Position numbers and translations under genes: made by a program. The notes below the pieces were generated by a model, which worked only from the letters and a program-made list of their open reading frames with translations, searched no databases and had not been told where the DNA came from. 7,844 nucleotides of DNA from Atopobium sp. Lineage in GTDB: Bacteria; Actinomycetota; Coriobacteriia; Coriobacteriales; Atopobiaceae. Shown here piece by piece: positions 4,892 through 7,844 of this stretch. Positions within the stretch are counted from its first letter, which is position 1; each line of letters starts with the position of its first letter. The stretch is from contig JABZHD010000042.1 of assembly GCA_015259045.1 (NCBI GenBank), positions 1 through 7,844 of the forward strand, written 5' to 3'.

Positions 4892-6316
4892 GTGAAAAAG
4901 TTCAAGTATGTAGCAGCGTCAATTCTTGTTGCACTATGCTGCGTAATTGTAATTGGAACCCCAAAGCTCGCACTTGCTGCAGGGGATAATCAGCTTACGG
5001 TTAAAGTTACTGATGACTATTATGGTAAACCTGTTGATGGTGTAACAATTACAGTCACAGATACAGCAACTGGTTCTGTTGTGGCGGAGCAAGTCACTGA
5101 CGCAAATGGTAAAGTTCAGATCAGTCTTTCAGATGGAACTTATAAGGTTCAGCAGACAAAGTTCAAAGCCGGATATGACATTGATCGTTCATCTAAAAAT
5201 GTAACTTTCTCTGGTGCTGCGGGTGGAAACAATGACCACCAAACTATCAATCTTAAAAATAAACATATTATGGGAAAGCTTTACGTAAATGGTGAGATTT
5301 ACGGAGCTCCTCTTTACTCGCCATCAAGATTTATTTCTGATATTACTTTTGATATTGAGGATGAGTTTGGAAATAGAATTGCCTCAAATGTACCAGGCGG
5401 ACAAAGCGTTACCGTTCCAGTAACAGGAAGTTATACAGTTATTCCAAAAAATTATCCAACTAGACTTTCCTATAATTCAAGTTCCAAAATGGTTGATTCA
5501 GTCTTTGTTTGTTCAGATGACAGTAGCAACGGTTTGGTTTCTCTTCACGCAGTAACATTCCCTTATAATGCGGACACTCGATTATTTGAAGAAGAGACAC
5601 ACGCGTCTATTCATCTTCGAACAAGACGTGGAAACATTGTAGTTAGAGTAGTGGATCAGTTTGGTAATCCTATTGCTGGAGCAACTCTTATTGCTACTCC
5701 TGCTTATGAAGTGGCTGGTGGACGTCCTTCTCCAGCATGTCCTCCTTCTATTGGCGGTTCTAGTACTTTTGATCCAGCATATTTACCTGGAACAGATAGC
5801 CCTCGTGCTATGACTCAGACTCCTCCAAATCCTGATGTTCCTTATACTCAGACAGGTGAGCTGGATAGGGATGACGATGAAAATTACCTTCTTACAACCG
5901 GTCCTGATGGCACCGTAATTATCCCAGACTATCTTGTTGAGGCTGAGTCAACTATTACACAGCTGACCACCCTTGATGGCTACACTATTGATGATCCTAA
6001 TCCACAGGTTGGTGAGATTACTGGCTCTAACGAAACTACTACGGTTACCTTTGTAAATCGTAGGCCAGATCCACCAGCACCAGATCCAGAGCCACAGCCA
6101 GAACCTCAGCCAGAACCTCAGCCTGAGCCAACTCCAGAGCCTACTCCTGAGCCTCAACCACAGACTCCGGAAAAGCCTAAGACTCCAAAGAAAAAGAAGG
6201 CTGTTCTTCCAGACACATCTGACATTTCTAGTATCTCTTCTTTAATTGTTGGAATTGCAGGTACATTAAGCTCTCTTGCTGGTGTTTCAATGTATCTGAA
6301 TAAGAAGCGTTTCTAA
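4892..6316 (+). CDS. LPXTG-like (LPDTS) CnaB-like surface protein B
   Basis: Predicted wall-anchored surface protein of 474 residues, colinear with gene A. Signal peptide cleavage is expected after ALA at 29. Module 1 is 31-128 (Lys38, Gln88 in YKVQQTKFKAGY, Asn120/123), module 2 is about 129-247 (C207) and module 3 is 248-397 (C283, Gln357 in ITQLTTLDGY, FVNRR). In module 3 the strand-A Lys is Arg (NIVVRVV). The stalk contains six PEPQ/PEPT units, then KPKTPKKKKAV and the sorting signal LPDTS (439-443), followed by a hydrophobic helix and a KKRF tail. Serine replaces the usual Gly of LPXTG. The GTG start at 4892 is chosen because GGAAGG (4880-4885) lies 6 nt upstream and the signal peptide begins immediately. 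Codons are more AT-rich than in gene A. Followed by a long hairpin with T5. Ligand unknown. Confidence 0.9.
   Translation: MKKFKYVAASILVALCCVIVIGTPKLALAAGDNQLTVKVTDDYYGKPVDGVTITVTDTATGSVVAEQVTDANGKVQISLSDGTYKVQQTKFKAGYDIDRSSKNVTFSGAAGGNNDHQTINLKNKHIMGKLYVNGEIYGAPLYSPSRFISDITFDIEDEFGNRIASNVPGGQSVTVPVTGSYTVIPKNYPTRLSYNSSSKMVDSVFVCSDDSSNGLVSLHAVTFPYNADTRLFEEETHASIHLRTRRGNIVVRVVDQFGNPIAGATLIATPAYEVAGGRPSPACPPSIGGSSTFDPAYLPGTDSPRAMTQTPPNPDVPYTQTGELDRDDDENYLLTTGPDGTVIIPDYLVEAESTITQLTTLDGYTIDDPNPQVGEITGSNETTTVTFVNRRPDPPAPDPEPQPEPQPEPQPEPTPEPTPEPQPQTPEKPKTPKKKKAVLPDTSDISSISSLIVGIAGTLSSLAGVSMYLNKKRF
6086..6157 (+). repeat. Six tandem 12-bp units encoding PEP(Q/T)
   Basis: Six 12-bp units encode PEPQ-PEPQ-PEPQ-PEPT-PEPT-PEPQ in the stalk of gene B. 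Units 2 and 3 (6098-6109, 6110-6121) are identical CCAGAACCTCAG. Units are multiples of three, so slippage would change stalk length without breaking the frame. Confidence 0.85.
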
Positions 6317-6360
6317 GACAATAGGATTTATTGAATCTGTTTCAAAATTTGCTTATGTCT

Positions 6361-6422
6361 ATCAAGTGAACAACCTGTGCATTTAGTAATTTGAAAATGT
6401 ATGGGGAGTTCACTTGATTTTT
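6361..6422 (+). terminator. Long hairpin element, copy 1, probable terminator of gene B
   Basis: ATCAAGTGAAC (6361-6371) and GTTCACTTGAT (6408-6418) are perfect 11-bp inverted repeats. After a 2x2 internal loop, a second stem of 11 pairs joins 6374-6384 to 6395-6405 (three G-U), capped by a 10-nt loop. TTTTTATAA begins at 6418. The stem begins 45 nt after the stop of gene B, and the T run makes termination the natural reading. The sequence is related to copy 2 at 7551-7609. Confidence 0.7.
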
Positions 6423-6473
6423 ATAATGTGGTCAGAAAATCCAGCAGTTTCTCCGGTTAAAATTTTGAAATAA
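6414..6473 (+). other. Possible 19-codon leader or vestigial ORF
   Basis: GGGGAG (6403-6408) plus a 5-nt spacer and TTG (6414) reproduces the exact start arrangement of the ABC gene downstream (GAGGAG, TTCAC, TTG). The frame then runs 19 codons to TAA at 6471-6473. Apart from the first two codons it does not resemble the ABC protein. It is either a vestige of a duplicated gene start or a small leader ORF within the hairpin; coding status is unproven. Confidence 0.2.
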
Positions 6474-6570
6474 TTGTGTTTAGTGTTGGATATTATCTTT
6501 AATTTAATGTCTGATTCGCTTACTATAGATAGAAGTATTTACAAGTACGATTCGGTTTGAAGGAATTGAA

Positions 6571-7509
6571 TTGAAACGATATAAAAACATTGTCCTTGCT
6601 ATCTTTGTTGCGTTGATGCTTGTTGTATCAGTTATAACTCCAAAGATTGCACTTGCAGATTCCAATGAGATTAGTGTTCTTGCTGTTGATAAATACACTC
6701 GCGAACCAATTGAGGGTGTACATGTTGTAATTTATCAAGGTGGTTCAACTATTGTGGCCGAGGGTGAAACGGACGCTAATGGCTACTTTAACCCTTATCT
6801 TCCACTTCCTGACGGCGCTTATAGAGTTGAACAAACCACTTATAAAGAAGGCTATGTTCCTCAGGTCGACTCTGTTTCTTACGTTTTTGATGGCGCTTCA
6901 TCGGGCTTAGGTGATGTCGTTACCGCTGAACTGGAGAACCAGCCAATTTTAGGCAATATTATTGTTAAAGTCGTTGACACAGATGGCAATCCTATTGCCG
7001 GTGCAACTCTTAAGGCTACTGCCGCAAACGTTGCTGGACCTCGTATCCCAACACCTCCATTTACTCAGACCGGTGTTCTGACCATGGAGGCTGACGGTAG
7101 CTACTCTCTTACAACTGGCGCAGATGGCTCTGTTGTGATTCCTAACCTTATGGGTAACACTTCCACTACCATCACACAGCTCACCACCATTGATGGTTAC
7201 CAGATTGATACTACGGTTCGTGTTGGTCAGATCACTGGTACAAATACCACTGCCACAGTAACTTTTGTTGATCCTCGTATTCCTGCTCCAACGCCTGCAC
7301 CAGATCCAACACCTGCTCCAGAGCCACAGCCTGAGCCAACTCCAGCACCAGAACCTCAGCCAGAGGCCCCAAAGGCTAAGAAGGTTAAGAAGTCCGTACT
7401 GCCAAATACAGGTGATAACGCTCTTACGCTTCCTCTAATCATTGGTGTTGCTGGCGCAACTATCGTTGTTGCTGCTGCAGCTCTCTTCCTTCATAAGAAG
7501 CGTCAATAA
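6571..7509 (+). CDS. LPNTG-anchored CnaB-like surface protein C (short paralog)
   Basis: Predicted sortase-anchored surface protein of 312 residues. The signal peptide (KRYKN, hydrophobic core, TPKIALA, cleavage after residue 29) resembles that of gene B. Module 1 (30-128) ends in YRVEQTTYKEGY and PILG, then runs straight into NIIVKVVDTDGNPIAGAT, the start of what is module 3 in A and B; the ~115-residue central module is absent. Module 3 (129-236) has a short loop without cysteine, Gln in ITQLTTIDGY, and FVDPR, with Asp where A and B have Asn. The stalk holds two copies of PTPAPEPQPE, a Lys-rich segment, LPNTG, a hydrophobic helix and a KKRQ tail. No cysteine occurs in the whole protein. TTG 6571 is used: AAGGA (6560-6564) sits 6 nt upstream and the signal peptide starts there. 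Ligand unknown. Confidence 0.9.
   Translation: MKRYKNIVLAIFVALMLVVSVITPKIALADSNEISVLAVDKYTREPIEGVHVVIYQGGSTIVAEGETDANGYFNPYLPLPDGAYRVEQTTYKEGYVPQVDSVSYVFDGASSGLGDVVTAELENQPILGNIIVKVVDTDGNPIAGATLKATAANVAGPRIPTPPFTQTGVLTMEADGSYSLTTGADGSVVIPNLMGNTSTTITQLTTIDGYQIDTTVRVGQITGTNTTATVTFVDPRIPAPTPAPDPTPAPEPQPEPTPAPEPQPEAPKAKKVKKSVLPNTGDNALTLPLIIGVAGATIVVAAAALFLHKKRQ
7306..7365 (+). repeat. Two 30-bp units encoding PTPAPEPQPE
   Basis: Two in-frame 30-bp units encode the identical decapeptide PTPAPEPQPE in the stalk of gene C, though their codons have drifted apart at several third positions. That points to an older duplication or selection on the peptide rather than recent slippage. Confidence 0.8.
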
Positions 7510-7512
7510 ATC

Positions 7513-7540
7513 TTCACAAGCCTAGCTTCATTTACATAAT
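7513..7540 (+). promoter_or_regulatory. Predicted promoter of the ABC gene
   Basis: TTCACA (7513-7518, 5/6) and CATAAT (7535-7540, 5/6) are separated by 16 nt. Transcription would begin near 7547, a few bases before the hairpin at 7551, so the 5' leader would consist almost entirely of that hairpin. An alternative -10, TATACT at 7567-7572, lacks a good -35. Confidence 0.5.
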
Positions 7541-7550
7541 TTTGCACGTA

Positions 7551-7609
7551 AATCAAGTGAATGACTTATACTTATCCAGTTCAGATATGTATGAGGAGTT
7601 CACTTGATT
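7551..7609 (+). promoter_or_regulatory. Long 5'UTR hairpin covering the RBS and start codon of the ABC gene (element copy 2)
   Basis: AATCAAGTGAA (7551-7561) pairs perfectly with TTCACTTGATT (7599-7609), and U7562-G7598 can extend it. Inside, 7565-7571 pairs with 7589-7595 (one G-U). After a U-U mismatch, 7573-7576 pairs with 7584-7587, leaving a 7-nt loop. The Shine-Dalgarno GAGGAG (7593-7598) is partly paired and partly in the internal loop; the TTG start (7604-7606) is fully in the outer stem. No T run follows, so a translation-controlling role fits better than termination. The regulating signal is unknown. Confidence 0.6.
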
Positions 7610-7844
7610 GCTCTTGCGGATAAGATTTCTAAGTCATTTGGCGGTAGGGTCCTTTATTCAAACGCAACACTTCAGCTCAATGCAGGAGAGCGTTGGGCTT
7701 TGGTTGGCCCTAATGGTGCTGGTAAGACTACTACGATGAAGACTATTATGGGACTTGTAAAACCCACATCTGGTCGAGTGATTTTTGAAGGTCAAGATAT
7801 TACGAGTCGTCAAACTCATCAAGTTGTACAGAATGGTATCTCTT
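7604..7844 (+). CDS. ABC transporter ATP-binding protein, N-terminal 80 residues (3' end outside window)
   Basis: Energises a membrane transporter by ATP hydrolysis on the cytoplasmic face. Visible are the opening strand KISKSFGGRVLY with a candidate A-loop aromatic (F12), and Walker A GPNGAGKT at residues 35-42 (Lys41). The following segment, IMGLVKPTSGRVIFEGQDI, has the spacing typical of single-domain transporter ATPases. The overall look recalls LivF/LivG-type or LptB-type proteins, but the Q-loop, signature and Walker B lie beyond the window, so the substrate cannot be assigned and an ABC-F factor is not excluded. TTG 7604 is the first possible start: an in-frame TGA lies at 7592-7594, and GAGGAG (7593-7598) is 5 nt upstream. 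The start is enclosed in a long hairpin, suggesting translational control. Confidence 0.92.
   Translation, partial: MIALADKISKSFGGRVLYSNATLQLNAGERWALVGPNGAGKTTTMKTIMGLVKPTSGRVIFEGQDITSRQTHQVVQNGIS

Noticed and set aside
6086..6157. CRISPR-like repeat array
   Set aside because: The units are 12 bp, contiguous without spacers, in frame, and encode a Pro/Glu stalk.
3301..7509. Thioester or Thr-Gln ester-bond adhesin domains as the explanation for the conserved glutamines
   Set aside because: The Cys-Gln motif context of thioester domains and the His/Asp motif of ester domains are not visible, and protein C has no cysteine.
7562..7572. TATACT inside the second hairpin as the real -10 of the ABC gene, making the inverted repeat an operator
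   Set aside because: No adequate -35 is present at the proper distance, the hexamer is not kept in the first copy, and inner-stem pairing is preserved, which favours RNA. It remains the main alternative.
7591..7623. Ten-codon ATG ORF overlapping the ABC gene start
   Set aside because: It has no ribosome binding site upstream of its ATG, and the GAGGAG fits the TTG at 7604 instead.

Overview
The window looks like a chromosomal segment of a moderately low-GC actinobacterium, most likely of the Coriobacteriia (Atopobium/Lancefieldella/Olsenella type). This rests on the style of the prolyl-tRNA synthetase, tRNA genes with encoded CCA, strong AGGAG-type ribosome binding sites, and LPXTG surface proteins made of CnaB-like modules. 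It is an inference from general resemblance, not a database match. All recognised genes are on the + strand.

Layout. Positions 2-1177 hold the 3' part of proS (editing-domain remainder, class II motif 3, anticodon-binding domain). Next comes a tRNA pair, tRNA-Ala(GGC) and a CAT-anticodon tRNA, separated by a terminator-like hairpin only 5 nt before the second tRNA. Two small four-helix membrane proteins of unknown function follow (1584-1961, 2043-2450), then tRNA-Val(CAC) with its own terminator, and a stand-alone VOC/glyoxalase-fold protein (2687-3079).

The second half is a tandem array of three paralogous sortase-anchored surface proteins: A (3301-4659), B (4892-6316) and C (6571-7509). 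Each has a signal peptide, CnaB/prealbumin-like modules, a Pro/Glu-rich wall-spanning stalk and a C-terminal sorting signal (LPDTG, LPDTS, LPNTG). C lacks exactly the central module of A and B, and also lacks the two cysteines that A and B share. In every module that can be aligned to the CnaB E-box, the catalytic Glu is replaced by Gln. No sortase gene lies in the window. The 5' end of an ABC-transporter ATPase gene (7604 onward) closes it.

The most unusual signal is a pair of related ~60-nt long hairpins, one after gene B (6361-6418) and one after gene C (7551-7609). They share outer arms ATCAAGTGAA/TTCACTTGAT and similar spacing. Their inner stem carries pair-preserving substitutions, including one full C-G to U-A exchange, so an RNA structure appears to be maintained. 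The second copy lies just after a predicted promoter and contains the whole Shine-Dalgarno and TTG start of the ABC gene. It looks like a translation-occluding 5'UTR. The first copy is followed by five T residues and probably works as a terminator. A second dispersed terminator sequence (core GGCGAGAAGATCTTT) follows both the VOC gene and surface gene A.

Functional link: the tRNA/proS part is translation housekeeping. The A-B-C array is an accessory cell-surface locus that appears to have grown by duplication and module loss, and the downstream ABC transporter has probably kept its own control element.
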